NCBI GenBank assembly: GCA_013397795.1
Contig: VZTJ01005907.1
Coordinates: forward strand, 1,840,585 to 1,904,584
Reading direction: 5' to 3'
Source of the DNA: Orthonyx spaldingii
Lineage: Eukaryota > Chordata > Aves > Passeriformes > Orthonychidae
Length of the DNA stretch: 64,000 nt
Positions within the stretch are counted from its first letter, which is position 1. Every line of letters starts with the position of its first letter. Positions 1 through 12,100 of the stretch are shown piece after piece. A program made the position numbers and the translations under genes. The notes under the pieces are model-generated. The model was not told the origin of the DNA. It searched no databases and saw nothing but the letters and a program-made list of their open reading frames with translations.

Positions 1-2924
1 ACAGCACATGTTCAAATCTTCAAAATGAAGCTAGACAAAACAGACTAAGGCTAAACCAAAATGTTAAGTCAGATCCAAAAGAGGTCTGAGACTTTTTCAC
101 CACAATGTTGTATTAATGTTAGAGGCAAGAACTATTCTCTCCTTTGTATTTGTTTAGTTGTGAGAATCATGAAAGGCCAGTAAATTGTGTGTACTAGACA
201 GTGGCTGGTTACACCTACTCTAATATCACTGGGATTTTCCCTATTCTAGGGAATTCCCAAGAGTAGAGAAAGTGAGTTTTGCTCAGTGATTCAAAGAGAA
301 CAGAATCAAAGCTAAATTCTAGAGCTTTACATTATCTTACTTTTTATTAAGTCAGTTTTGAGTTCAGTATTTCTGCTGCTATTTTCCTACCTCTGATCAT
401 CTTCACCTTCCTTCAGGAATTAAAAAAATCTGAATGGTTATTTTGATACTATTTAAATGACAGTCATTTTAGGTATTTTTGGTGGTATTTAATCTAGTGT
501 AGGAATTTTCTTCCCCTCTGAGTTGCCTGATAAGAATATTGTTGGGGCCTTTTTAGAGAAAAATACTAATGTGCTTTTCTATTTTCCTTTTTCATGCGTA
601 TCATTTCTCTGAAACATAGTGCTGCTTTCTGCTGTTCAATATATCTAATGAGCTGAGTATCCTGTACTAGTTAGGCAGACCTTAGCTACAGAGCATTAAG
701 TGTTTTGAGCACAAAGTAGTGTCAAGTCCAAGTTCCAACTTTGGCTCAGGGCAGTCGGGCTGTAGGGCTGCCAGCAGAGGCTCTCCTGCTCCTCCCTTCA
801 CAGGCCCACCTCGGCTGCTGTATGATGAGTTGGATGAATTCACTGAGCCAAATGAAAATGACACTTTGAACAAAAATGTTTTGAATTAGGAAGCTCTGTA
901 AGCAATAAAAGCAGTGCTAGAGAAACAGTGGGGAAATGCTGCTGAGAAGAGGGCATGGCTTCACATCAGTTTAAGCCAACAGTAATAATACATCTTTGTA
1001 GTTTTCATGTGTTGAAAACAACGAACAAACAGTGGTTAGGTGTGAAGAATCAGAAGCAAACCATGATTAATTTCAGGATTAATTTATGCAAATTCTGCTT
1101 AATATACATCTCTCCCTTTCCTCTTCTTCATACTTCCTATCTCTGAATGTGATCTAGTCACTGCTTAGAGGGGAACTTTTTGAGAAAACCCAGAATACTG
1201 GGAAAGGTGCATTAATGACTCAGTACATTGTGCTTTCACCTCTGATTCAGTGCTTCACCACAGTAGTAAAGGGTTCTGTTCTGGTTTTAATGCAAAGGGA
1301 TTTCTGTCTGAAAATACAAATGCTAATCAGCTCTATCCTTTAAGGGAACTGGTGGCACACACCAGAAGGGAAGGTTGAAGTTAGTGCAGTGGTAGAATTC
1401 TTATGTGTGTGCCTTTATTCATCCCAAGCCTCTGAAACACGAGTGTATGTAAGATTCTTCATTTGTCACAAACAAATGTGGGCAGCATTCACTGTGTGCT
1501 TTACATTTAAATATTGTTTTGTAAAAACTCAGTTGAAATTCTGAGTGATTATATTCCTTGCTTGTAATGTCCAAAGTAATTCAAGATGTTTCAGTCTGAA
1601 CTTTCCTCTATAAATATGATTCAGTACTAAAGTGCACAATTTGCAAAACATACAGTAATTTTATTTTACTTAGAATGTGTTGGAAGTTTTCAAGTTGTGG
1701 TTGCTCATAAAACATAAGAGCTCAGTATCCTTTGCACCATTTATCCTCTCAGAACAGAGCAGAATTTGTCATGTAAGCAAGGAGGAGTCTGGTGAATAGT
1801 AACTTATATTGGGTTTTCCAGGTCAGTGTTTTCAAATTACGTCAAAAGTTGTAAACGGCTTTGCAAAACACTTTATGTAACAATTCTGAAAACCCATGTG
1901 ACATTTTTTCTAATTAACTTATTTAGCCTAGTTTTGGAGTAACATTAGCTGTTTCATCACTTTTAGACTATTTTGGGTATTCTTTGTGACACCGTGAATA
2001 AGCCAAGAATTTATAGGATTTCTTAATCATACAGATTACTCATCACTGCCTGCTCATAACAGAAGCCTGAAATGCTCATTAAAATTGTCTGATGTGAATC
2101 AAAAGTTAGTATAGTTGCAGAATTAAATGATGAGAGAATACCATTATATTAGCAAAAAAACCTGTTTCATGAATACTGGTTTCAGTGAAAGTGAAAACTG
2201 CAGGCTTATATATAGATCAGTACTCTGAATTTGTTTCGTACAGAAAATAAGAGTAGGCTTCTGGAGTGGAGAATTGGTCTGGAATGATTGGCAATCATGC
2301 CTAAAATGAAATATGGTTAAGGGTTTGTTTGTAGGGAGCTACAGGATCTTGCTGCAGGTTCTTGCATAGTCTATTCTAGCCTAACCTCCAACAACTAGTT
2401 ATAAATTACTCTTTCAACTTGATCCTTTGCCCTCTGCCTTGTACCTTTCCATCAAAACAATAAAAAAGGTCATCTCACTGTCTTCCACAAGCTGTTTGAT
2501 TCTGACAGGCAGTTGTTATGCCATGCTGCTTGAACCAGTGAGACTGAAATTCTCATCTCACCAAGCCTCTTTTTTCACCAGTGACATGATGATGCTTCCA
2601 CTTGAGTTGCATGTTGTTGCCAACATAAAAGAGAGAAGAATTGAGTTGTAGTCTGGCCACTGTTAAAACAACAATATTTATGGTTGAACATACCTCTTCA
2701 ATATGAACTCTGAGCAGTGCTATTAGGATATGTGTGCTGGAATCATGAAGATTGTTAATCATTGCTTAAAAATACATTAACTTTTTGTGGAAGCAAATTC
2801 TTTTTAGAGTAAGCTATAATCTTTAAAAAAACAGCCTAAGGAAGAAAAGTGAATTGAGAATTGATGCCATTTTCATACTGCAGAATTTAAATGAGAAGAC
2901 AGTGTGAGCTGGTGGATTAAGCTT

Positions 2925-3075
2925 ATCTCTATTTTTGGTTTTGCCACTGGCTTCTTGACTGACCCAAGGCATGAGAAGGCAAAATGCCTTGACTAAGTTC
3001 CATACCCACAAAACAGGAGTAATGATGTTGTTCTGCTTTTTAAGGTGTACTGAGACGTGGATGAAAGGAACAATA
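2925..3075 (-). repeat. MIR-like ancient SINE relic
   Basis: The + strand shows the pattern of a reversed MIR: a segment like 'tttggttttgccactggcttcttgactgaccc', then 'cccacaaaacaggagtaatgatg', matching the order of the MIR core and its 'cccatctgtaaaatggggataat' tail. It is heavily decayed, with an insertion between the parts. MIR-type elements are known in amniotes. The family name is from memory. Confidence 0.5.
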
Positions 3076-4070
3076 CAAGAGCTGCTATTTGTATTTATTA
3101 CCAAGGCTCGGTGAAACATTCTTCCTTACCGAATGGCACGTAATTTTAGATGTGTATGTACAGTACCCTGGCAGTGGCTGAAGAGGAACTTCCTCAGCTG
3201 AGTTTTGTGGCATTCATTCTCTGGTCCACAGCCATCTCTACTTTGGCTTCCAATGGTGAAAATGGTGATAAATTACAGATGTTACCATTAAGGAACATTG
3301 TTTATCTATTACTTTTTATTGATACTCTTTATTGTTGCACCTTTTTCCCTGAAAGGGTACACTTACTCATTTTGGAAACAATTTCCTGGATGCCCCTGTG
3401 GGCAAACAGCTTTAACTTAGCTGTATTAGGAACTTAGCAATCCTTTCCACATATATATATAAGGTAATAAGTATATTTTTAAAAACTCTTGTATTTTTAT
3501 TGAAAATGGTTTAAACATTTCCCAGCAAAATGTTCCTGGCTCTGCATCTCTGGAAATGCTATGAGCTGTATGTGTGACTCCTCTGGGGTATATCTGTGGC
3601 CACCCACACAAAAGAAACCTGGTGACTGTGTACACTATGCTCACACTAAAATCTGGGGTGCTGTGTTAGTGAGTGTCTCTCTTGGTGAGTCTGCATCCCT
3701 ACATGCATCTCTCTGGAAACTGTAACTACTGATGAAGCACAGACCTGTAACAACTTCAAAGCCAAAATCTTAATTTCTGGGAGTTTGGCACTTGTTTGAC
3801 TTTGCTAGTTTCATTTTAGGTTTTCTTGACTTTCTAATGATTTTAAATCTTTAGACTGATGAATGTTGAAATTGAAAATTAGAGGGAGGAAAAAATGTTT
3901 GCTTTTCCTGAGAATTTTCAGTAAATTAGGCTGTGCTCTGTCATTAGTTCTGTAAGATTCTGCAAACACCCATATGCCCCAGAAGGTACAGCATAAGTTC
4001 AAAAAGTAATATACACATATTCTTTATATCCTTGCAAAAAACAATCTGTAGTGATTGCCTAGTACAGAAG

Positions 4071-4315
4071 CACAGAATCACAGAACATTCAGGGTTGAAA
4101 TGAACTTTAAAGATCATGCAGTCACAACCTCTTCTGCCATGAGCAGGGACACTTCCCATTAGACCAGGCTGCTCTAGGCCTTATCCAGCCTGGCCTTGAA
4201 CGCTGCCAGGATTGGGGCATCCACAACCTCCCTGGTCAGCCTGTTTCAGTGTCTCACCACCCTCACAGTGAATAATTTCTTCCTATTATCTAACCTTTTA
4301 TTCTGAATTGGAAGG
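4071..4315 (-). mobile_element. CR1 LINE 3' fragment A
   Basis: On the + strand this begins CACAGAATCACAGAA, the reverse complement of the CR1 terminal octamers, and continues with the standard CR1 3' region read backwards (gttgaa..gaactttaaagatcatg, ctgctctaggccttatccagcctggcc, caacctccctggtcagcctgtt). It is therefore in - orientation and severely 5' truncated. It abuts a second CR1 fragment. Confidence 0.92.
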
Positions 4316-4330
4316 CAGACAATTTTCAAA

Positions 4331-4800
4331 GAGTCACAGAATAGTTGAAGGTGGAAGGGACCACAGTGGATCATCTGTCCCAAGCTCCCTGCTCAAGCAG
4401 GGTCATCCTAGAGCACATGGCACAGGATTGCATCCAGGCAGTTCTTGAGTATCTCCGGTGATGGAGACTCTCTGGGCTCAGTCACCCACACAGTAAAGTT
4501 GTTCTTCCTCCTGTTCAGGTGGAACTTTCTGTGCATCAGTTTCTACCCATTGCCTCTTGTCCTATTGCTCAGCACCACCAAGCAGAGCCTGGCTCCATCC
4601 TCGTGGCACCCTCCTTCAGATACTGATAAAAATTGATGAGGTCCCCTCTCAGTCACATCTTCTGAAGGCTGAACAGGCTTCTCTCCTCCAGCCTTTCCTG
4701 ATAAGAGAGATGCTCCAGTCCCTTAAGCATCTTTGTTGCCCTTGGCTGGACTGGCTCCAGGGGCTCTGTGTCTCTCTTGTACTGAGGAGCCCAGAACTCA
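4331..4800 (-). mobile_element. CR1 LINE 3' fragment B
   Basis: A second reverse-oriented CR1 starts at GAGTCACAGAATAGTTGAAGG and runs to about 4800, including the tracts resembling tggaactttctgtgcatcag, gaggtcccctctcagtcac and ctggactggctccagggg. It keeps more of the 5' side than fragment A. Two CR1 3' ends in the same orientation within 260 bp show two insertions or one local duplication. Small frames inside it are CR1 remnants, not genes. Confidence 0.93.
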
Positions 4801-6015
4801 GTTTTTGAATTTTGAAGCTGCTCTGAGATTTTTTCGTAAAGTGATGTTATAAATTGACAAATAGAGCTGAAGTTAATCTCTTAATCATTAGGGTTGATTC
4901 TTCTGCATTCTTTCAGACTCCCATTCCCCATGCTCCCTTCCTACCATGCAGATTTCTGGAAACTGTCTGAGGTGATTTTTGTTGACTGAGCAGGTTGTCA
5001 ATACATCATAGAATGCCTTCCCTCCCCACATGTTGTGAACTTGTTTGTAGCATAAGAGATTTAAAAATTATGTTTTTAGGCCTTGTACCTGGAATGCATG
5101 ACTTGAGGAGGCAGAAACTTTGGTTAACTGAGTGTTGGAAATACAGCTTTGAGTTCTGTATTTTAATAGAAATGACAAAAGTCAAATAGTCTTTGCATTA
5201 TGAGAAATTCTTCCATACAGTCTCAGTGGTGTCTTTTATTCCTTTCAACTTTTATTGGAGATAGCAAAGCATCTGGTAGGCTTAACAAAACTGCAGTTTT
5301 GTTTTGTTTTTTTCTCCAAAATGGAAATGAAACCAGAATACACTCCTGATGGCTTTCGGCTTGTATTAGTGCATCTGGCTCTGGGCACCCATCCGCAGAA
5401 GGATGTAAATGTAATTGGACTGCATTCAAGGAAAAAACAAAATGCTGAGAAGTTGTAAAGCTTGATTTGTAAGAGAAAAACTTAAAAAAGAAAAATGTTA
5501 AATATGTACAGTGTGCCTGCATGACAGCAGAGGAGAGGCAGGTTTTGGTAATGATTACAATTCTAAGGGGTGTGAACACCAACAGAGTGAAAAATTACTT
5601 AAGGATAGTTTAAGAAGGTATAATTAGATGTAATGGAATTAAATGAACTATATGCAAACTTGAGCCTAATGTTGCAGTAAAAAAACCCCATGAACAGTGA
5701 GACCTATAGATTTATGATTTATCTGTACTGAGTTAGCACTGGGGAATCCCAGTCAGCTTCTTCTGTAGAAACATGAAAAGTGAACCAAAAAAATGCAGTC
5801 TCTCTCTTGAGGGGACAAGAAACTTGACTGGGTGGCATATGAGGAATAAACTAGTGGGATGTAGAGTAGAACCCTAAAAGGTATTTTTGAGTATTTTTCA
5901 GTCTTACTGGCTGACTGTTGAGCCATTTAGGATTATAACAATGTAACTCTTATTTTGAAGATGCTTGTTATCTTCAGTTGCTAATGTATGTAAATATTGC
6001 TTTAAATTGGAATAG

Positions 6016-6148
6016 CCTTACAACGCGATTGCCAAAAGCTGGAGAAACTATCCTTGGACATAAGTTTTTCGTTGGTTTTGGTGGGAAAGGAGCCAACCAG
6101 TGTGTCCAGTCTGCTCGACTTGGGGCCAAGACCTCGCTGATCTGCAAG
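6016..6148 (+). CDS. RBKS: RBKS exon 2
   Basis: The acceptor AG is at 6014-6015 and the donor GTAAGC follows 6148. The exon opens with the last base of a split codon, then Leu-Thr-Thr-Arg-Leu-Pro-Lys, matching the human LTSRLPK stretch. It carries the first PfkB signature, GGKGANQ, at 6080-6100, part of the sugar-binding region. An ATG-initiated reading that starts at 5978 runs through the acceptor and is not the real start. Confidence 0.95.
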
Positions 6149-9100
6149 GTAAGCACTGACTTGCCCTTCGATTACAGCTGAACTGAATGTTCATGCAAAT
6201 TCCAGTAAACCTTTTGGTCACTTACCAAAAAGCTTTTGGTATGTTTTTAGCTTTTTAAAATCTCTCTCTAATTCTCTTTTCTTTTTCTTATTTCAGCTAT
6301 AAATTTAAGCATGGAGGAGGCTGTTTAAGAGCACTGCCAGAACCAAAGACTAGTTGGCTACAGATCTGACAGAAATTGCATGTAGAGAAGGATTGCAAAA
6401 CTTAGGTTGATATACCATGGAAAAGAGAATTGGGAAGAGTTAGAGATGTTAAAAATTTAAGAAATCTTGACTAGGCCACCTTGTTTATGTTCTCCACTGT
6501 TAACAGCGACCAGCAATTCACTGATGGTATTCATAGCTAGAAGCTATGGTCACTCTGAAATTTACTTTGTAGATGATTAAAAATCAGATACTGACAAGCC
6601 AGTGACAAATTTGAGATGGAATGTAAAACTTTGTGCTTTGAGGGTTGATTCATTATCTCATTACTTGAGATTAAGAGAAAGTGTTCATGTCCAAATTCTA
6701 GCACTTTTCTGTGCTATGAGATATTTTTGCCTACTTTCCTAAAACATCTGATATACTGCAGCTCTGAAGACTTGCTCACAGACCTTTGGGCTGATTCAAC
6801 TTGGCAGATGCTATATTCTTACAATGCTTTTCTTTAATTTTTGTCATTAAACATTATAAGTTTTGAGTGATCATTACTACGGTTAAGATCAAATTTTTTC
6901 TCTCTGTAGCCTTATTGTCTATCCTGTGCTAACTGTAGATGAAACTTCAAATTGACTGGACATACTTTTGGTTTTGCCATAGTTGGGAAGGATGCTAAAT
7001 TTGTTGGATCTTTGTCTGTCAGGGATTTTTTGAGAAGTACTGGAAACATCTCAAGGAAGCTTTTCTCACTGTTTTTTCAATTCAATATTTAGACTAAACA
7101 GTGTTAGCTATAAATTTAAATTACACCTGAAAACATTTCTGTGGGATATTATCACTAGTTGTTCTACAGTGTGGGGTTTTTTTTTATATTGGCAATGTTT
7201 GCACTTCTGTCATATTGTGTATATTTGATCATCTTTGCATTCAAGAACGATCAGATTCAAGTACAAGATGAACTGGCAGTGAATTCCCTTCTAACATTTC
7301 CTGCTAAATGTTAAAGGTTTTTTTCCATTGCAAGTGTGAATTTTGCTTTATTTTTTTAAATGGTCTAGCCTTTGCTCAGTGCAATGGAAACATACACATG
7401 CATAATAAAATTTAGTAGCTATTATATTTTTTAAGTACTTATCAAAAACATATTTCTGTTATTTCAGTAAAACCCAGTCTTCTCTATCTTTCTTTTTCTT
7501 TCTTTCTGTCTGTCTGTGTCTGTCTGTCCTTCTGTCTTGCTGTCTCTCTCACTCTCTCTCTTTCTCTTGTTTTCTCTTTCTTTCTGTTGTGTATTTGTTG
7601 GAGAAAATGTTAGCACTTTCTGGATTTTTTTAATTTTGAAATGTATTATTTAGTTTTTAAAAACTGCAGTTTGTATCCTCACAAAACACTATCTCATCTC
7701 ATGGAAGTCTCATATACAGTCTTATATCTGCATAGGTTAATGAGATATAGTATAAAGTTTCTTGCTGAATAAACTAAGAAGAATCTGGCAATAATGAGCC
7801 TCTACAATTAAATTAATTTTACTGCAACAAGTAATCTTAAGCATTCCGTGCTTCTTTAAGCTGGTTTGCCCCTCACACACATGCTCTGTGCTCAGTAATA
7901 TGTGTCTGTTTTGGTCATACCTCCCAACATTTTTTATCTAGTATGGGTGTAACAATTGCTTCTGCAATCTGACGTTCAGAAAATGAAATCAGTATTGATA
8001 CTACAGGGACATTCTGTTGGAGTGTGGCATCCTTTTAATGGCAGTGTAATTTAGACAGATGATGTCCTCAACAAGAGTAGAGGTAGACAGATAAAGCGAC
8101 AAGGAATTCTTCATACCTCATAGCTTGACAACACAAGAGCCCGTGATTGGTGAGGGTTTGAGAGTGTTTTAATGACTTACAGTTAAGACTAGAGATGCCA
8201 CAGAGTGCTGTGGAATTTAATGTAAAAATTGTAAAAAATGTTTTAAAATTGAGTTTGAGTAGTGGAAATGCAAACAGTGTTCTGCTTCCTGCCTGGATGT
8301 CTCTGCAAGCAGCCTCTGTTACTCTGAGCTATTGATGTGTGTCACAGTAGCAGTCAATTTACTCTGTACTGTAAAGCAATGTATTGTTGGAATAGTTACA
8401 GAGAAATGTAAAGAATTCCTTTCAGGATACTAAAGGATCTAAGCAAATAAATTAATTGCTCAGGTTCATACAAAACCACTGTTGCAGTACTGAAAAATTA
8501 ATAGTGTTTTAGAGAGATTCCAAACTCCTCCAACTATTTTCTTTTTATCATGACCAATCAGAAAAAATCTGTTAGACATGCTAACAGAGGGTGCCTAACA
8601 CCCATGGTGGAGGGATGTTGGTCTGAAAGACATTGTATGTGCTGAAATAGGTCCTGCTTTACTTCTGAAAAACAATTTGGAATGATCTTCACTGGACATT
8701 GCTGGTATTGCATCTACTAAATTCTATTTAAGCCATGGCTGCATTTGATTCCTACCTAAAAACAGGAAGTGTTGTATTACCATGTTGTATAGTCTTCTGT
8801 TTTTAAATGATCCGTAAGCCAAATTTAAGTTAAAGTGCTGTAAGCAAAATTCTCACTTTGTTGTGTGAATATAGCTGTATCTCAGATGCAGCCCAGAATA
8901 TGATGGGTATCTTCAATTGCTTTTTTTCCTTTTGTATTACTGTCTTATGCTTGTCTTTAGTACCTGTTTAATTCCCTAATAATGAAAAAGAGTAAACACT
9001 CTAAATAAAAAGAACATATAAAATAAACAAAAATTATCAAGAGGTACATGCTTTTTGCTGTAAGTAATTTTCAGTTACAGATGAGTTTACTTCTTAAGCT

Positions 9101-12100
9101 GCTAGAATTCTAAGTGCTACGATGCCAGCCAGCTCCCTAGGTCCACATGGAAAACATGATCATAAGCAGGGAAAACCCAGACTGAAAAATACTGATGTAA
9201 TCTCACTCATTGTGATAAGCAAACTGTGTGACAATAATGCTTGCATGAATGGCTTTGTTGTTAAGAACTCAAGAAAGAAGAAATGCTATTTCAGCACTTA
9301 ACAGTGTTCTGTGGTCAGCAGACTAAGATATTTATTTTTCTGTTTATCCAATAGTCCATCTAGCAGAGTCTGTGCTAAAGCAGAAAATATTTAAAACAAT
9401 GTTATATAATTTGACATGGCCAGTAAATATGCCTTTAATCTAAACTGAGTCTGATGCCCAATACTCTTGTCTTCCTTGGGGGTAAAGCCTGAATGGAAAG
9501 ATAAAGTCCTTCAAATGCACTAGAATTAACTGGGTTGGATGCTGATGAACTAACATGGAAAAAAATTTCCAGAGGAAAACGACCTCCATGGACACTCCTT
9601 GGAGGGCTTCCCTCCAGCACTGAGATGTCTTACTGCCAGCAAAAGTACCACGGCTGCTCTCAGCTTTTTTGACATTTGAAAAGTAAGGGATGCCTGTCTG
9701 TCAGTCATGTAGGATTCAGAGCCGAAGGAAGGAAGTTTCAGTTGAACTTTTGGAAGAGGGTTATGAAATATTTTGTTGCTGAATTAACTGAGCAGATCGT
9801 GAGATTTGTTGTAGAAGAATCATAGTAGCAAGGGACGGAGAAGGCGATACCATAAGACAGAATGTATTCCAGAGCACGGCTGTTGGGCTGCAGAGGTGAG
9901 CACAGCTCAGGTTTACATTGCAGATGGCTGCAGTCATCCAGCCTAAAGCAGTCAGAAAATGCAGCTTCTGACAACCCGCCCTGTCTGGCAAACTGGGAGT
10001 AGTCAGAGATACAGAAATACTCCAATATGCAAACAATGAATAACACAGTGACCCAAGAAAACATTGGGTTGTTTGGGGTTTTTTTCCATGTACTAGAGGA
10101 GTGTTCCATCTGGTTACACTATTCTGACCTTAATTGCTGTCCTCCTTTGCTGAAAGACTGGGACTATCCTTAATGCCTTAGAAAAAACCCTTATAGATGT
10201 TGGAGGAAATGGAAGTTTCAAATCATGGTTGTGCAATCAAATATGTGAGGGGAAAGATCATCCATCTGTGACACTTTACATTTTAGAATTCTGAATCATA
10301 GAATTCAATTCTTGTGATCACTAGCTGGTATTCAGGCCTCCTCCAAGCTTTCTGAAGGACTGAGCTCATAAATAGACACATTTCTAACAACAGCCGGTAG
10401 AGGCAGCTGCTTTGTGCTTCTAGTAACTCAAGTATAGCATTAGCTATGTAGTGCTGTTTTATGAGAAGATGGATAACTGGTTAGGGCTCCTCTAGACCTG
10501 TAACCAGGATCTCAATTTGACTTCTAATCTGAAAGATGTTTCTGTTTTTCCTCTTGCAAAAATACTTCCTGTAGCATTGGTTAGTCTTTGATACTGCTGG
10601 GATACACAACTCACTCTTGGAATTGGGAGCACATGTTATGCATGCTGAAGACAGGTTAAAAGTGGTGAATCAAAAGCTTTGTTGGCTTTATAAATATATT
10701 TAAAATGCTAGCATGATATTAAGTGAGTTAAACTTTTTTTCTCCATATATCTCATCTCCTTTGTTCAACTTGTGTAATGGAACAAAAAGAAATTTATATT
10801 AGTCTGATTAAACAGCAAGCAGAATTGTTTTCAGCTAAAAAGATTAATGGAACTGAAATTACAAGCTTTTTAACTTGCTGTTAAGAAAACAATACACCAT
10901 AGCTTGACTCCCTAACTCAACTTGATCTGCTGTTGCTGGATAATGCAAACAAAAGATGTTGAATTTCTAAACAGTACATTTAATACTGAGAATTGTAGAA
11001 ATTGGTAATGCTGTGTTTATTGTCACTTTCTATCCCATAGACACAGTTTGATATTTTTCCACCAAGGAAACCTGAGGTAGAAAATTCAAAAACCAAACTG
11101 CAATTAAGAAGGACGCCAGAATTGATGTCAATGCTTTCAATTCAAAGCTGAACAATTCAGTACATGTCCAGATGTTAAAATCCCCAGAAGTCTCAGTGTC
11201 AAAGGATTGTACAGGGATTGTACAAGGGTGAAACTTTAATATAGCAACATGGGTGTTTGCAATAGAGGAGGACAAAACGGCAGAACATTGTTCTTATTGT
11301 ATGCTAATACTATTCATACATTTTTACCATTATGTCTTAATTTGTTGTTGATCAATAAGGCAAAGGGCGTCAAGACTAAAAGTGTTGTATTTAAGTTACA
11401 TTAGAGCGTTCAGTTGTCTAAAGATGGTCTATCTACCCTCTCACCTTTCTGTAAAGAAAATCCATTCTTTTATCTTTTGTATAGGTTGGGAAGGATTCCT
11501 TTGGCAATGATTATGTTGATAATTTGAAGAAGAATGGTATTTCTACAGGTAAAATTTTACTTTAAATAAACATTTTGTATTATTTTTAAACTTTAAAAAC
11601 TGGTAGTAGAGGATTTATTATTTTTTTGTCGTATTGGGTATGTTTTGCCATTCAGAACTGTGAATAACTGTTTTGATGCAGCTGGCAGGTATGAATGAAT
11701 ATGAGAGAGAATGTGGGGACTTCTGAAATCAGCTCTACCACTAAAACTAAAATGTAGTGTTATTACCTCCAAACCTCAGATGATTGCATCAGTGCAAGTC
11801 ACCTGAAGATAACTTGCTGTTATGCAATTGTTTAGTCTGGCATTAATGATGATAATGCCTGGTGTGATATTGAAAAATTCAGTCTGATTATTCATTCTCA
11901 ACTTCATGTTGTCAGAGGAGGGATGGAGTGGAAATTCAATGGTAAACACAGTACATTTCACCTTTGCTTTGTGAACTGACCCCTGCAGTCATTTTAGAGA
12001 CTGCAGCTAATGTTAGCACACATACACACAAAAATCGATGTTAAAAGGCTTTCAGAAAAAGGGAAAATGGAGCATCTGCAATATTCTATTATCTTTGCAC

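Larger units (their letters stand above)
1..6015 (+). other. RBKS: RBKS intron 1, 3' part
   Basis: This 6-kb AT-rich stretch precedes RBKS exon 2 and contains no exon I can recognise. It holds a MIR-like relic near 2925-3075 and two adjacent reverse-oriented CR1 fragments at 4071-4800. A somewhat GC-richer patch at about 720-830 has no recognised identity. All open frames here are short and lack family signatures. Confidence 0.85.

Noticed and set aside
5978..6181. ATG-initiated frame covering RBKS exon 2
   Set aside because: The ATG and first residues lie in intron 1 upstream of a good acceptor, and the human protein has a longer N-terminus from another exon, so this is not an alternative start I can support.
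9738..10109. 123-codon - strand frame with a hydrophobic start
   Set aside because: No signature, no splice or promoter context, and it overlaps a second frame of similar length on the same strand, typical of chance.
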